The notes: generated by a model from the sequence alone, not told the origin. A DNA stretch of 64,000 nt from an uncultured Rickettsiales bacterium (GCA_900550495.1 URSJ01000005.1:1-64000); one strand, 5' to 3'; shown: positions 1-9,227, counted from the first letter of the stretch. A program made the numbers and translations.

Positions 1-592
1 CCTTTACTGGTTTGAAACTTTTACGATAATGTTCGTTTATACCATATTTTTCAATTGCACGCAAATGTTCCGGCGTCGGGTATCCGGCATTCTTGTCCCA
101 CGCGTATTGCGGGTATTGTATCGCTAAATCGTGCATAATTTTATCACGTGTTTCCTTGGCAATAATAGATGCGGCGGCTATAGATAGTGATTTTGCGTCG
201 CCCTTGACGATGGGGCAACCATGTAAATCGCGCGGCAACCTGTTCCCGTCAATTAGGCAAAAGTCTGGGCAAACCGCCAGTTCTTTTACCGCACGTGTCA
301 TCGCTAACATTGATGCCCATAAAATGTTCAATTCGTCAATTTCGGTGGGACTGCATACGCCAATCGCCCAAATAGTATTGCGCGTAATCCAATCGTATGC
401 GGTGGCACGTGCGTGCGTGGTCATCTGTTTTGAATCACGAATAATGACCGGAATTTCAATATCATGGTCGGGAAAAATCACCGCGGCTGCAACAACCGGC
501 CCGCACAGGGGGCCACGGCCGGCCTCGTCCACGCCGGCAACCATGCGGTAACCGCATTCGCATTCAAATGAAAAGTCAGGTGTCGCACGCAT
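1..592 (-). CDS. rnhB: Ribonuclease HII, 3' end cut by window edge
   Basis: Removes RNA from RNA-DNA hybrids, including single misincorporated ribonucleotides, in the cytoplasm. The minus strand is open from ATG at 592 to base 1 (197 codons) and carries the family motif VAGVDEAGRGPLCGPVVAAA near residues 16-35, with the catalytic Asp-Glu pair in DEAGRG, then RDSKQM, LIDGN and KGDAKS-x-SIAAASI-x-AK. The start ATG overlaps the TAA of the upstream transglycosylase gene by one base (TAATG), so translation is probably coupled. Identity is secure; the C-terminus lies outside the window. Confidence 0.93.
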   Translation of the reverse strand, partial: MRATPDFSFECECGYRMVAGVDEAGRGPLCGPVVAAAVIFPDHDIEIPVIIRDSKQMTTHARATAYDWITRNTIWAIGVCSPTEIDELNILWASMLAMTRAVKELAVCPDFCLIDGNRLPRDLHGCPIVKGDAKSLSIAAASIIAKETRDKIMHDLAIQYPQYAWDKNAGYPTPEHLRAIEKYGINEHYRKSFKPVK

Positions 593-2316
593 TATATTGA
601 CATACGATTCGCAATTTGCTGTTGGACGTATTCATCTTGGCTGTTATACAGGGGCCATGTGCCATTTGCTAATTCTTCCATCGCGGTCAGTGGTTGGCCT
701 AATCGCGCACGATACAGCCACATGTTCGACATCACGCGTTTAATATAACCGCGCGTTTCGTATGCCGGAAAACTTTCTATATACAGTAACGGATCATATG
801 TTGAAAAATTCTTTTCAAATTTGACAACTGTGCCCATGCCAGCATTATACGCAGCCAGCATTTTTATAATATTATTATTGATGTTCGGGTGCGCTAACAA
901 GTCAACGATATATTGCTGGCCCAGAAACATGTTATGTTCAGGGTTGCTCATATCAATATCAGACATGGCGACGTTGTTGTGGCGTGCAACGCGACGAGCG
1001 GTGCTGGGCATAATCTGCATCAGGCCAGACGCACCCGCAGTTGATTTTGCGTTTGGACGAAAACCGCTTTCTTGTTTTGTGATGGCCAGCAGCAACGCAC
1101 GATCAATTGACCAACCACCCATTGGTTCCCAGTCTGGCAGAGGGTATTGTGCCGAATAAATAATGTCATCATCAATTTCCAAAATTCCGCGATCACGGAT
1201 AACGCTGGACGCCTGAATCGACACACGGGGCAGGCCATACGCCGTTGCAACCGAATTTACCGCGTGCAATGTTCGGTCTGACGCACGCGCCGTAATCAAG
1301 TATTTTAAGTATTGTTCGGCACGACCCTTTTGGTCAACCTGTAATAACGCCAGGGCAGTTTTGCCATATTTCGTCTCGCACAGAGCGTCAATGTCGTCGT
1401 CGGTAAGATCTTGTTCAAAGAATTCGTATTGCGGTGTTTCACCCAACATCACGGATGATAATGCACCATAAAACGCCATCGGGTGTGCAGCAGCGATTTT
1501 CCAATATTTTTTCGCACTGTCGCGGTTGCCGTTGGCGTCCGCTGCGCGACCGGCCCAAAATGCGGCCTCGGTCTTTCTAGCGTTATTGATTTGTTCCAGT
1601 TTTAAAATTTGGCTGAAATACTTTTCGCTTTCTGCAAATTTTTCTTCTTTGAAATACAACAGCCCCATCGCCCACAGGCCGTATTCTGATTTTGCGTCAG
1701 ATGCGACAAAACCCCACTTTTTTGCCAATTCAAATTCGCCATTTGTGTAATATATATATGAGAGGCGACCCGCCAGACGACCATAATCTGATTCGGTCAG
1801 ACGGCGTTTGAACGATGCGTCTTCCAGAATATTGCGGGCGGTTTTTGTGCTGCCACTGCGGATGGCGCGTTTGAATTTAGTAATTTTTGTGTTGGTTGCC
1901 CCAGAATATTTTTTCGCTGTCCAGGTTTCAGATTGTGCCGTTTCAATTGACGCGCCACCACTGATGGTTTTTGGAATAACAGATTTGCGAACGGTTGCCT
2001 GTTTGATTTTTGCCAATTTTTCCATACGCGGCGCACCGGGTGTATCGTAATACTTGGTCATCCATGATGCAATTTCACGTCCGCGTGTGCGATATGTTTT
2101 TGATGTATAGCGTTGGTATAAAACTTCGCCCAGCAGGGTGTCGTCGGTCAATTGTGATTCTAACTTGGTTGCTGCATCAATTTTTTCGCGTGATTGTAAT
2201 GCAAATATTTGTTCATATAAACTGGCGTCGGCGTCGGTCAAAATCATAGGATTATCAACAGCATAGGCCGTGGCCGACAGGAATATTGCTGTTAAAAATG
2301 TGAAAACTTTTTTCAT
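592..2316 (-). CDS. slt: Soluble lytic murein transglycosylase (GH23, Slt70-like)
   Basis: Periplasmic enzyme that cleaves the MurNAc-GlcNAc bond of peptidoglycan to give 1,6-anhydro ends. 574 residues. Residues 1-19 are a signal peptide ending SATAYA. A long helical repeat region (about 60-380) matches the Slt superhelical U-domain. The C-terminal SLT domain has catalytic Glu416 in ITKQESGF, followed by GLMQIMPSTA and the AYNAG motif. The length is near that of Slt70 (about 620). The gene sits 5 bp after nrdR and overlaps rnhB, so the three are probably one transcript. The exact subfamily (Slt versus a variant) is less certain than the enzyme class. Confidence 0.9.
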   Translation of the reverse strand: MKKVFTFLTAIFLSATAYAVDNPMILTDADASLYEQIFALQSREKIDAATKLESQLTDDTLLGEVLYQRYTSKTYRTRGREIASWMTKYYDTPGAPRMEKLAKIKQATVRKSVIPKTISGGASIETAQSETWTAKKYSGATNTKITKFKRAIRSGSTKTARNILEDASFKRRLTESDYGRLAGRLSYIYYTNGEFELAKKWGFVASDAKSEYGLWAMGLLYFKEEKFAESEKYFSQILKLEQINNARKTEAAFWAGRAADANGNRDSAKKYWKIAAAHPMAFYGALSSVMLGETPQYEFFEQDLTDDDIDALCETKYGKTALALLQVDQKGRAEQYLKYLITARASDRTLHAVNSVATAYGLPRVSIQASSVIRDRGILEIDDDIIYSAQYPLPDWEPMGGWSIDRALLLAITKQESGFRPNAKSTAGASGLMQIMPSTARRVARHNNVAMSDIDMSNPEHNMFLGQQYIVDLLAHPNINNNIIKMLAAYNAGMGTVVKFEKNFSTYDPLLYIESFPAYETRGYIKRVMSNMWLYRARLGQPLTAMEELANGTWPLYNSQDEYVQQQIANRMSI

Positions 2317-2321
2317 GTAAA

Positions 2322-2822
2322 TCAGAACAATGATGTCTTGGGCAGGTGGCAGACCGCCGCACCTTCGTCAGCCTCGGGTATTTGGTCGATTATCTTTTTA
2401 AAATCTGATATGCGTGAAAATTTACGATACACGGATACAAAACGTATAAACGCAATCGGATCCAAGTTTAACAACGAATCCGCCACCATTTGTCCGACCA
2501 TCACGCTGGTCACCGTGTCGTCGGCCGTTTCTGTTTCCAGACGGCGGTGGATTGATGTTACCAATTTTTCAATTTGTTCATCGCCCACATCGCGATTGCG
2601 GCACGCCAATTTAATACTGCGCCGCAGTTTTTCACGGTCAAATGGTTCCATTTTGCCACTGTTCTTGCGCACCATCAGGTCACGCATTTGAACGCGTTCA
2701 ACGGTCGTGAATTTTGCACCGCATTGATTGCAAACGCGCCGCCGCCGAATAATTGCATCTTCGGTGTCGGGGCGCGAATCTGTCACGCGGCTATCAGTAG
2801 AGTTACAGTATGGGCATCTCAT
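2322..2822 (-). CDS. nrdR: NrdR transcriptional repressor of ribonucleotide reductase genes
   Basis: Zinc- and nucleotide-binding repressor that shuts down ribonucleotide reductase operons when dATP is high. 166 residues, the normal family size is about 150-160. The N-terminal zinc ribbon has CPYC at residues 3-6 and CNQC near 31-34. The ATP-cone follows (VRKNSGKMEPFDREKL, then VMVGQMVADSLLNLDPIAFIRF in the family pattern). It is first gene of the nrdR-slt-rnhB group. No ribonucleotide reductase gene is present in the window, so its targets are elsewhere. Confidence 0.95.
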   Translation of the reverse strand: MRCPYCNSTDSRVTDSRPDTEDAIIRRRRVCNQCGAKFTTVERVQMRDLMVRKNSGKMEPFDREKLRRSIKLACRNRDVGDEQIEKLVTSIHRRLETETADDTVTSVMVGQMVADSLLNLDPIAFIRFVSVYRKFSRISDFKKIIDQIPEADEGAAVCHLPKTSLF

Positions 2823-2990
2823 ATTGGTGTAAAGAATAGCAATCTATTTCGCACCCTGCAAGTAATATTTGCATCGGCAAAAAATCGTGTTTTTAGAAAA
2901 ATCAAGACATTTATTTAAATTTCATTGCTTGCGCCCGTCTTTTTCGCGGGGGCGATTTGTGATAAAATAGTATCCAGGGAAAACGGAGAG

Positions 2991-4091
2991 ATGGAAAAAT
3001 ACTTGAACCAGATTTTGGCCGGCGATTGTATCGAGGTTATGCGCGGTATACCAGATGCGTCGGTTGATGCTGTCTTTGCCGATTGTCCGTATAATTTGCA
3101 ATTGGGGGCGAAAACACTATATCGACCCGAAGATCAAACCGCTGCACGCGCTGTGCGTGACGCATGGGATACGTTTGACAGCCCAGCGGCATATGACGAA
3201 TTTACGCGTGCCTGGATGCGTGAGTGTCAGCGTATATTAAAACCAGATGGTGCTATGTGGGTCATCGGCAGTTATCATAATATCTTTCGTGTCGGCGCAA
3301 TTTTACAGGATTTGGGTTTCTGGATTTTAAATGATATTGTATGGGTAAAGACAAACCCAATGCCGAATTTCCGTGGCACGCGTTTTACAAACGCGCACGA
3401 AACACTGATTTGGGCAACCCCGCGCAAGACTGGTAAATATACATTTAATTACGAAACAATGAAAAAACTGAACGGCGGAAAACAAATGCGTTCAGATTGG
3501 AATATCAATATTTGCCTGGGCGAAGAACGCGTCAAAGACACCAATGGCAAAAGTTTGCACAATACGCAAAAACCGATGGATTTATTACGCCGTGTGATAC
3601 TGGCGTCAACCAAACAGGGCGATGTCATACTTGATCCATTTTTGGGCAGTGGGACAACCGCCGCTGTTGCGCGGGAATTGGGGCGTAATTTTATTGGAAT
3701 AGAGCGCGAGCAAGCCTATGTGGACGCTGCACGGGAACGTGTTGCCGCGGTAAAGCCGGTTGATTTGTCGGATATAGAGGTTGCAATTCCGAAACGTGCC
3801 GAGGTACGTGTTGCATTTCGTGAATTGCTGGAAGCGGGATTATTGTATGTCGGGCAGACGTTGGTCAGTCCGCGTGGCGAACGCGTTATGATTACACGCG
3901 ATGCACAACTTGCACATACTCTGTATGGCAAAGCATCAATCCACGTTATGGCGGCGCGACTGCAACACAGTGTTAGTTTCAATGGTTGGGATTATTGGTC
4001 GGCCCAGCGCCGCGATGGAACATTGGTTCCGATTGATGAACTGCGCAAATATGTGCGTGATATCAAACGTGATATTAAACAAGCCGCCTGA
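2991..4091 (+). CDS. ccrM: CcrM-type DNA adenine-N6 methyltransferase with RAMA domain
   Basis: Orphan methylase expected to methylate adenine in GANTC and tie transcription to the alphaproteobacterial cell cycle. The start chosen is ATG 2991, preceded by AGGGA and GGAGAG; an in-frame ATG at 2925 adds residues unlike the family. 366 residues. Motif IV is DCPYNLQL at residues 31-38 where CcrM enzymes normally have DPPYNLQL. Other marks are WVIGSYHNIFRVG, MPNFRGTRFTNAHETLIWA, TQKP and the AdoMet-binding DPFLGSGTT. The C-terminal 90 residues are the RAMA domain (LLEAGLLYVGQTL, NGWDYW). There is no adjacent endonuclease, consistent with an orphan enzyme. Confidence 0.9.
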   Translation: MEKYLNQILAGDCIEVMRGIPDASVDAVFADCPYNLQLGAKTLYRPEDQTAARAVRDAWDTFDSPAAYDEFTRAWMRECQRILKPDGAMWVIGSYHNIFRVGAILQDLGFWILNDIVWVKTNPMPNFRGTRFTNAHETLIWATPRKTGKYTFNYETMKKLNGGKQMRSDWNINICLGEERVKDTNGKSLHNTQKPMDLLRRVILASTKQGDVILDPFLGSGTTAAVARELGRNFIGIEREQAYVDAARERVAAVKPVDLSDIEVAIPKRAEVRVAFRELLEAGLLYVGQTLVSPRGERVMITRDAQLAHTLYGKASIHVMAARLQHSVSFNGWDYWSAQRRDGTLVPIDELRKYVRDIKRDIKQAA

Positions 4092-4118
4092 TATTTTTAG
4101 CGGCGGCTTGCGTTTTTA
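4081..4118 (+). terminator. Intrinsic terminator of ccrM
   Basis: AAGCCGCC and GGCGGCTT pair around a 13-base loop and are followed by CGTTTTTATTT. The left arm overlaps the last ccrM codons and stop. Confidence 0.7.
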
Positions 4119-4119
4119 T

Positions 4120-4443
4120 TTAACGTTTTTTTTCATTTAATTGAATTGCGCATTCATGGGCGCGTGCAACGATTGCCTGACGACGATGACTGCATGCGCG
4201 AATTGCCTTGTCCAGGTCAGCAAACATACGTTTACGCAGTTGTTCGACTGCGTGGATTTCTGCGTGTTTTTTCGTTATCAGGTAGTCGCGACGAAATGTC
4301 ATATGGCCCGCAGCCGACAACTGGTTGCGCTGATATATCATTTCTGATACCTGGCGACGCAATTCGGCCAGATGTGTGTTTATACTATCAATATCCCGCT
4401 GGATGCGGACGCGTTCAATGTTATAAGCCCCTGGTGCTGTCAT
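4120..4443 (-). CDS. Small helical (coiled-coil) protein of unknown function
   Basis: 107 residues with no recognised domain. Composition is charged and helical (ERVRIQRDIDSINTHLAELRRQV), with alternating hydrophobic positions suggesting a coiled coil over most of the length. No signal peptide or membrane segment. The start is supported by AAGGACT seven bases upstream of ATG 4443. It converges on ccrM, and its stop lies next to the ccrM terminator. It resembles flagellar FliJ or other small cytoplasmic coiled-coil proteins only in general character, so no function is assigned. Confidence 0.6.
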   Translation of the reverse strand: MTAPGAYNIERVRIQRDIDSINTHLAELRRQVSEMIYQRNQLSAAGHMTFRRDYLITKKHAEIHAVEQLRKRMFADLDKAIRACSHRRQAIVARAHECAIQLNEKKR

Positions 4444-4579
4444 TTTTTAGAGTCCTTGTTATTATTGTTGTTATAATATATAATACACAAAATAGATTTT
4501 GTCAATCATGGGTGCTTACTTGTATTTTTACCATATTTTCCTATATATCAGACTATGAATTCGCGAATCGGATTTTTTG

Positions 4580-4588
4580 TGGTATAAT
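4580..4588 (+). promoter_or_regulatory. Extended -10 promoter of clpP
   Basis: TGG followed directly by TATAAT (4583-4588), 25 bases before the clpP ATG. No good -35 is visible. The upstream T-run plus GTGGTATA is shared with the carD promoter at 53207-53215. Confidence 0.6.
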
Positions 4589-4613
4589 TGGCTGGAAATA
4601 AAAGGATTTTTTT

Positions 4614-5195
4614 ATGGCACTGATACCAATGGTTATCGAGGAATCGCCCCGGGGTGAACGCTCGTTTGATATTTATTCACGCTTGTTGCGTGACCGTATC
4701 GTTATGATAAATGGCCAGATTGAGCCAACGATGGCAAACAGTATTGTTGCTCAGTTATTGTTCTTGGAATCTGAAAACCCAAATGCAGAAATTTCTGTTT
4801 ATATCAACAGTCCTGGCGGTGATGTATCCGCAGGTTGGGCGATTATGGACACAATGCAGTATATCAAGTCACCGGTGTCAACGATTGGTATGGGATTGGT
4901 CGCATCAATGGGGTCGGTGTTGCTGGCGGCGGGCGCGCGTGGAAAACGTTTCGTTCTGCCCAATACCCAGATTATGATTCACCAGCCACTGGCGGGGGCC
5001 GAGGGCCAGATTACTGATATGGAAATCCGTATGAACCAATATCAAAAGAATAAAAAGACATTGATTAAACAGATGTCTGAATTCACTGGGCGCAGCGAGA
5101 AAGAACTGTTTGATGCGATGGAACGTGATAACTGGATGACCCCGACAGAGGCCAAGGATTTTGGCCTGATTGACGGTGTTTTGGCGCGTAAATAA
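4614..5195 (+). CDS. clpP: ATP-dependent Clp protease proteolytic subunit
   Basis: Serine peptidase that forms the tetradecameric barrel used by ClpX (and ClpA in other species) to degrade unfolded or tagged proteins. 193 residues, the normal length. Catalytic Ser98 lies in VASMGSVLL, His123 in MIHQPL, and Asp is in the NWMTPTEAKDFGLID region near residue 172. Residues 1-14 could be a propeptide. AAAGGA precedes the ATG. clpX starts 24 bp downstream, the usual operon order. Confidence 0.97.
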   Translation: MALIPMVIEESPRGERSFDIYSRLLRDRIVMINGQIEPTMANSIVAQLLFLESENPNAEISVYINSPGGDVSAGWAIMDTMQYIKSPVSTIGMGLVASMGSVLLAAGARGKRFVLPNTQIMIHQPLAGAEGQITDMEIRMNQYQKNKKTLIKQMSEFTGRSEKELFDAMERDNWMTPTEAKDFGLIDGVLARK

Positions 5196-5219
5196 TTTGC
5201 TTTGAACGGGATATAAGAT

Positions 5220-6500
5220 ATGAGCGACGATAAAAACAACAATACACCAACAACGACCGACGAAACTCAGACAGCACAACAGTTTTGTAGTTTTTGCGGT
5301 AAATCTGTGTACGAGGTTAAAAAACTGGTTCGTGGGCGCAATGTGTGCATTTGCGACGAATGCATAAATCTGTGTAACGATATTATGGCGGACGATATTC
5401 GCGACGAAGTGAACAAAGACGCCGCAAAATTACCGACCCCGTCCCAGATTTACAAATTCTTGAACGAATATATTATCGGCCAGGATATGGCAAAGCGTGC
5501 ACTGGCAGTAGCGGTGTATAACCACTATAAACGTCACAGTGCGGCGATGTCGTCCAATGTTGAAATTCAAAAGTCTAATGTTTTGTTAATTGGGCCGACA
5601 GGAACAGGTAAAACGCTGTTCGCGCAAACATTGGCACGTATTTTGGATGTGCCATTTGCAATCGCCGATGCCACCACTTTGACCGAGGCTGGATATGTCG
5701 GTGATGACGTGGAAAGTGTTTTGACACGCTTGTTGCAGAACGCAAATTTTGACGTGGAACGCGCTGGGCGGGGGATTATCTATATTGATGAAATTGACAA
5801 AATCGCACGCAAGTCTGAAAATCCGTCACTGACGCGCGATGTTTCCGGCGAAGGCGTGCAACAGGCCCTGTTGAAATTGGTAGAAGGGACGGTCGCCAAC
5901 GTTCCGGCTGGTGGTGCAGGACGCAAGCACCCGGGCGAAGCCACCGTTCAACTGGACACTTCCAAGATTCTGTTTATTTGTGGTGGCGCGTTTGATGGTC
6001 TGAACAAAATTATTGGTGGGCGTAAATCTGAGCGTGCTGGCATTGGTTTTGGTGCAAATGTCCAATCTAAAAAGGAACGTGAATCCAAAAACTATCTGGA
6101 CGATGTTCAGCCCGAAGATTTGGTTAAATTCGGTATTATCCCAGAATTGGTTGGTCGTTTGCCGGTGATTACCACATTACAAGATTTGGACGAAAGCGCA
6201 TTGGTAAAAATCCTGACTGAACCGAAAAATGCGATTGTGAAACAATATGCTGCGATGTTGGAAATGGACGATGTGAAATTAAACATTACCGATGACGGCC
6301 TGCGTGAAATTGCGAAATTGGCCGTTGCCCGGAAAACAGGTGCACGCGGCCTGCGCAGTATTTTGGAACGCATATTGCTGGCACCAATGTTTGATGCGCC
6401 CGATAACCCCGAATTGGCAGAAATCGTGATTGACAAGAATGTTGTGCTGGGGAAAAAACAACCGGTACAAATCCTGCGCGATGCCAAGAAGGCCGCATAA
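5220..6500 (+). CDS. clpX: Clp protease ATP-binding subunit ClpX
   Basis: AAA+ unfoldase that feeds substrates to ClpP. 426 residues. The N-terminal C4 zinc finger has Cys23, Cys26, Cys45 and Cys48. Walker A is GPTGTGKT near residue 124 and Walker B is [11 protein letters not shown]. The [18 protein letters not shown] segment, sensor and C-terminal [14 protein letters not shown] are all present. It directly follows clpP and shares its transcript; a strong terminator follows. In Alphaproteobacteria ClpXP also degrades cell-cycle regulators, which fits the nearby ccrM. Confidence 0.97.
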   Translation: MSDDKNNNTPTTTDETQTAQQFCSFCGKSVYEVKKLVRGRNVCICDECINLCNDIMADDIRDEVNKDAAKLPTPSQIYKFLNEYIIGQDMAKRALAVAVYNHYKRHSAAMSSNVEIQKSNVLLIGPTGTGKTLFAQTLARILDVPFAIADATTLTEAGYVGDDVESVLTRLLQNANFDVERAGRGIIYIDEIDKIARKSENPSLTRDVSGEGVQQALLKLVEGTVANVPAGGAGRKHPGEATVQLDTSKILFICGGAFDGLNKIIGGRKSERAGIGFGANVQSKKERESKNYLDDVQPEDLVKFGIIPELVGRLPVITTLQDLDESALVKILTEPKNAIVKQYAAMLEMDDVKLNITDDGLREIAKLAVARKTGARGLRSILERILLAPMFDAPDNPELAEIVIDKNVVLGKKQPVQILRDAKKAA

Positions 6501-6507
6501 ATAAACC

Positions 6508-6533
6508 CACCCCATTAGGGGTGTTTTTTTTTT
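6508..6533 (+). terminator. Terminator of clpPX
   Basis: CACCCC, loop ATTA, GGGGTG, then ten T residues, eight bases after the clpX stop. Confidence 0.9.
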
Positions 6534-6559
6534 GGGGGGGGGCAGGGACTGGCGTCCAA

Positions 6560-7103
6560 ATGAATTGTGATTGTTCTTGCCAACTTGCATGACGAACCGA
6601 CGGTTCTCGTCCGGCGGGGCAAAAATAAAAACCACCATTTTGGTGGTTTATATCAGTTTCGCTTGGGCGTGGCCCGGCGCGGCATTCCCAGCGCATCGCG
6701 ATAAATCGCTCTGCTGGTCATAGTGGTGGCCCTGGTCGGATTGTTCGCTGCGTGGCGCAGGTCGCCACTCGCTCACCATACGTAAGGCGCGAACGGCGCA
6801 CAAACGAATTGCGCTTGTTCTTGCCAACTTGCATGACGAACCGACGGTTCTCGTCCGATGGGGCAAAAATAAAAACCACCATTTTGGTGGTTTATATCAG
6901 TTTCGCTTGGGCGTGGCCCGGCGCGGCATTCCCAGCGCATCGCGATAAATCGCTCTGCTGGTCATAGTGATGGGCCCTGGTCGGATTGTTCACTGCGTGG
7001 CGTGGGTCGCCACTCGCTCACCATACGTAAGGCGCGAACGGCGCGCAAACGAATTGCGCTTGTTCTTGCCAACTTGCATGACGAACCGACGGTTTTCGTC
7101 CGA
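6560..7103. repeat. Tandem ~244-bp repeat array with tRNA-Leu 3'-end fragments
   Basis: This 660-base gene-free stretch between clpX and tRNA-Leu is a tandem repeat with period 244-245 bp. A core (TTGCCAACTTGCATGACGAA, then CCGACGGTT) occurs at about 6571, 6815 and 7060. Two near-identical full units follow (from about 6619 and 6863). Each unit holds a hairpin, AACCACCATTTTGGTGGTT. Unit 1 also contains the 17 bases that form the 3' end of the adjacent tRNA-Leu gene including its CCA (TGGTGGCCCTGGTCGGA, here near 6724); unit 2 has a one-step-decayed version. Open frames across it lack ribosome sites and are not called as genes. Confidence 0.85.
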
Positions 7104-7126
7104 CCAGAAAAAACACAATGTTAAAT

Positions 7127-7155
7127 AAAAAAACACCCGGGTGGGTGTTTTTTTA
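7127..7155. terminator. Bidirectional terminator next to tRNA-Leu
   Basis: A-run, ACACCC, GGGT, GGGTGT, T-run. Read on the minus strand it ends the rpmB/tRNA-Leu side; read on plus it ends transcription coming through the repeats. Confidence 0.7.
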
Positions 7156-7162
7156 TTTAATC

Positions 7163-7247
7163 TGGTGGCCCTGGTCGGACTCGAACCGACACTCCTTGCA
7201 GAACTTGATTTTGAGTCAAGCGCGTCTACCAATTCCGCCACGGGGCC
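7163..7247 (-). tRNA. tRNA-Leu (CAA)
   Basis: 85-nt class II tRNA with encoded CCA. Acceptor GGCCCCG, D-arm GCGGAATTGGTAGACGC, anticodon loop CTCAAAA between CTTGA and TCAAG giving anticodon CAA, a long variable arm, and T-arm GTCGG-TTCGAGT-CCGAC. Acceptor pair 6-67 is a C-A mismatch. Decodes TTG. Confidence 0.95.
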
Positions 7248-7262
7248 AAAACCAATATGCGA

Positions 7263-7637
7263 TTACTTCGCAGCGGCTTTCTTGGCTTCTACTTTTTTTA
7301 CCAAGCGGGCACTGCGTGCAGGTTTGTGAACCGGCTTTTTCGCAGGTGCTGCGGCCTTGCCTTGTTTCTTTTCAATCGCTTTCTTAATCGCGGCCATATC
7401 ATCGGTCAAACGTGACACCGGCTTTGACATTACGTATGCGTCCAAACCGCCATGCTTGGTCAATGTGCGCAGGCCGGCTGTAGAAATACGCAGCGAGAAA
7501 TCGCGATTCAAAATATCGCTGTGGAACTTTAATTTTTGCAGATTTGGCAAGAACGTGCGTTTTGTATGACGCATAGAGTGGGAAACATTCATTCCAACTT
7601 CTGTTTTCTTACCTGTAACTTTACATACACGTGGCAT
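7263..7637 (-). CDS. rpmB: 50S ribosomal protein L28 with extended basic tail
   Basis: Component of the large ribosomal subunit. 124 residues. Residues 1-75 match L28 (VCKVTGKKTEVGMNVSHS, KRTFLPNLQ, LRISTAGLRTLTKHGG). From about residue 85 there is an Ala/Lys/Pro-rich tail (KKPVHKPARSARLVKK) beyond the usual alphaproteobacterial end near residue 97. It lies 15 bp before tRNA-Leu on the same strand. The tail is low-complexity and probably binds rRNA; this is inference. Confidence 0.95.
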   Translation of the reverse strand: MPRVCKVTGKKTEVGMNVSHSMRHTKRTFLPNLQKLKFHSDILNRDFSLRISTAGLRTLTKHGGLDAYVMSKPVSRLTDDMAAIKKAIEKKQGKAAAPAKKPVHKPARSARLVKKVEAKKAAAK

Positions 7638-7714
7638 ATCAATAATCCTTTAATAACTGGGGCATAATTTATACTAAATTTCCCGAAATGTCAAGTAATG
7701 TTTTATGTTATTGT

Positions 7715-9157
7715 TTATTTTGCGCCGTGCGATGACGACAACAGGTCGGTCACAACCTTGACCGGGGTGAACGTAGATGCCGGCACCGCAACGAAAACCG
7801 TGTTCCAGTGCGCCATTGCGCCGTTCCACAGACCCGGGCGTTCCATCGCGCGCAGGGCGCGTCCGCCGGATGATTTTTCTGAAATGAATCCTGTCTTGGG
7901 GTCGACAAACGCCGTCAAATCAAACGGCTTGCCGTGCGCATCACGTGTGCCACAGACTAAATCTACTGGGTTAAAGTGTGATGATGCGTTCATTATATCG
8001 CGTGCGTCGGGGGCAATCTGGCTGGATTCTACGATTTGCAGGGATTCTGTGCCATGTTCGTCACGCACCCAGAACGGGCCGCCACCCGGTGCACCGATGT
8101 TTTTAATCATACCACATACACGAATTGGACGATTTAAAATCTGACGCAACATTTCAGCCGGTGCGTCATCAGACGTGCGGACACATAAATCGTTTTTGAT
8201 AAATGTGCGGATTTCGTTCAAATCGTATGCCACAAAATTATTCAAGTATTCAAATGCGCGTGCTTGCAATGACAACAACAAGCCCGCCAGCACGTGTTTA
8301 TATTTAATGGTGTCGCCACGTAATTCATCAGTTGTGACGTTATCAATGTTTTTAATAAACACGATATCGGCGTCAATATTGTTCAGGTTTTCAATCAGTG
8401 CCCCGTGTCCCGCCGGCCTGAATAACAGGCGTCCATCATCAGTGCGAAATGGCGTATTGTCCGGATTGACTGCAATTGTATCAGTAGATGTGCTTTGGTT
8501 TGACATGGCAATGTCGTATTTTACCCCATATCGTGCACTGTATTCTGGCATTGCACGTGCCAGCAGGGCACGAAACCCAGCCAGATGTTCGGGCGACACG
8601 GTAAAGTGGATATGCACCGTGCCGTTTGCAGCAGCATATTGGGCACCTTCAACTAAGTGTTCTTCCAGGGCGGTGCGACTGTATGTGTCATATTTATGAA
8701 ACGCAATCAGTCCTTTGGGCAAATTACCATAATCCAGACCGGCATTGGTCAACATACAGGCGATTTTGTCGCGATCGGTTGGTGTGTCTGGCAAAAATTG
8801 CCGTAAGTCGTCCCAGAACGCGAATTTATCTAAATTGTCCAGCACGCGTCGCGTCACATCATTCATTGTGCCAGTGTTCAAGAATTCAAACAAATCGCGG
8901 AACATACGTGTTGCGGCACCGGACGCAGGAACGAATTTTACAATTTTTTTTGTTGCCTGGGCGGCGGTGTATTTTTCGGCATATCGCGTGATATCTATGT
9001 CTGATAATTCAATAATTCCATTGCCAACGGTTGCAGGTCGTGTGATATTTGCGTATGGAAATCCACACACAAAATCTGCCAGTTGCTGGGCAACAATCTC
9101 AGGCGTCAGACCGTGCGTTTTTATTTGTTCGATATCTGGGGTGGAAAATTCTGTCAT
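7715..9157 (-). CDS. DUF4301 family protein
   Basis: 480 residues of the DUF4301 family, recognised by VKFVPASGAATRMFRDL near residue 72 and by the general layout (GAQYAAANGTVHIHFTVSP, LLFRPAGHGALIENLN, KNIGAPGGGPFWV). The family is described mainly from Bacteroidetes, and the SGAATRM segment together with RPAGHGALIENL recalls sugar-nucleotidyltransferase folds, but the reaction is unknown to me. No signal peptide. It is monocistronic, facing away from clpB. Presence in an alphaproteobacterial context suggests transfer, though codon use does not look different by eye. Confidence 0.8.
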   Translation of the reverse strand: MTEFSTPDIEQIKTHGLTPEIVAQQLADFVCGFPYANITRPATVGNGIIELSDIDITRYAEKYTAAQATKKIVKFVPASGAATRMFRDLFEFLNTGTMNDVTRRVLDNLDKFAFWDDLRQFLPDTPTDRDKIACMLTNAGLDYGNLPKGLIAFHKYDTYSRTALEEHLVEGAQYAAANGTVHIHFTVSPEHLAGFRALLARAMPEYSARYGVKYDIAMSNQSTSTDTIAVNPDNTPFRTDDGRLLFRPAGHGALIENLNNIDADIVFIKNIDNVTTDELRGDTIKYKHVLAGLLLSLQARAFEYLNNFVAYDLNEIRTFIKNDLCVRTSDDAPAEMLRQILNRPIRVCGMIKNIGAPGGGPFWVRDEHGTESLQIVESSQIAPDARDIMNASSHFNPVDLVCGTRDAHGKPFDLTAFVDPKTGFISEKSSGGRALRAMERPGLWNGAMAHWNTVFVAVPASTFTPVKVVTDLLSSSHGAK

Positions 9158-9227
9158 AATTATGAATCCCTTGGGTTATTGTCAGAATAATACAAAAAAA
9201 ATTTGTGCGCAATATATTCCTGATGGC

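Noticed and set aside
93..551. 152-codon plus-strand frame
   Set aside because: It is antisense to rnhB, whose minus-strand frame shows all RNase HII motifs; no ribosome site.
6560..7103. Possible CRISPR array or IS element
   Set aside because: The unit is 244 bp with no short spaced repeats, and there is no transposase or terminal inverted repeat.
6990..7241. 83-codon minus frame across tRNA-Leu
   Set aside because: Its first residues (MAELVDALDSKSSSARSVGS) are the usual translation of a tRNA-Leu gene; the rest is repeat.
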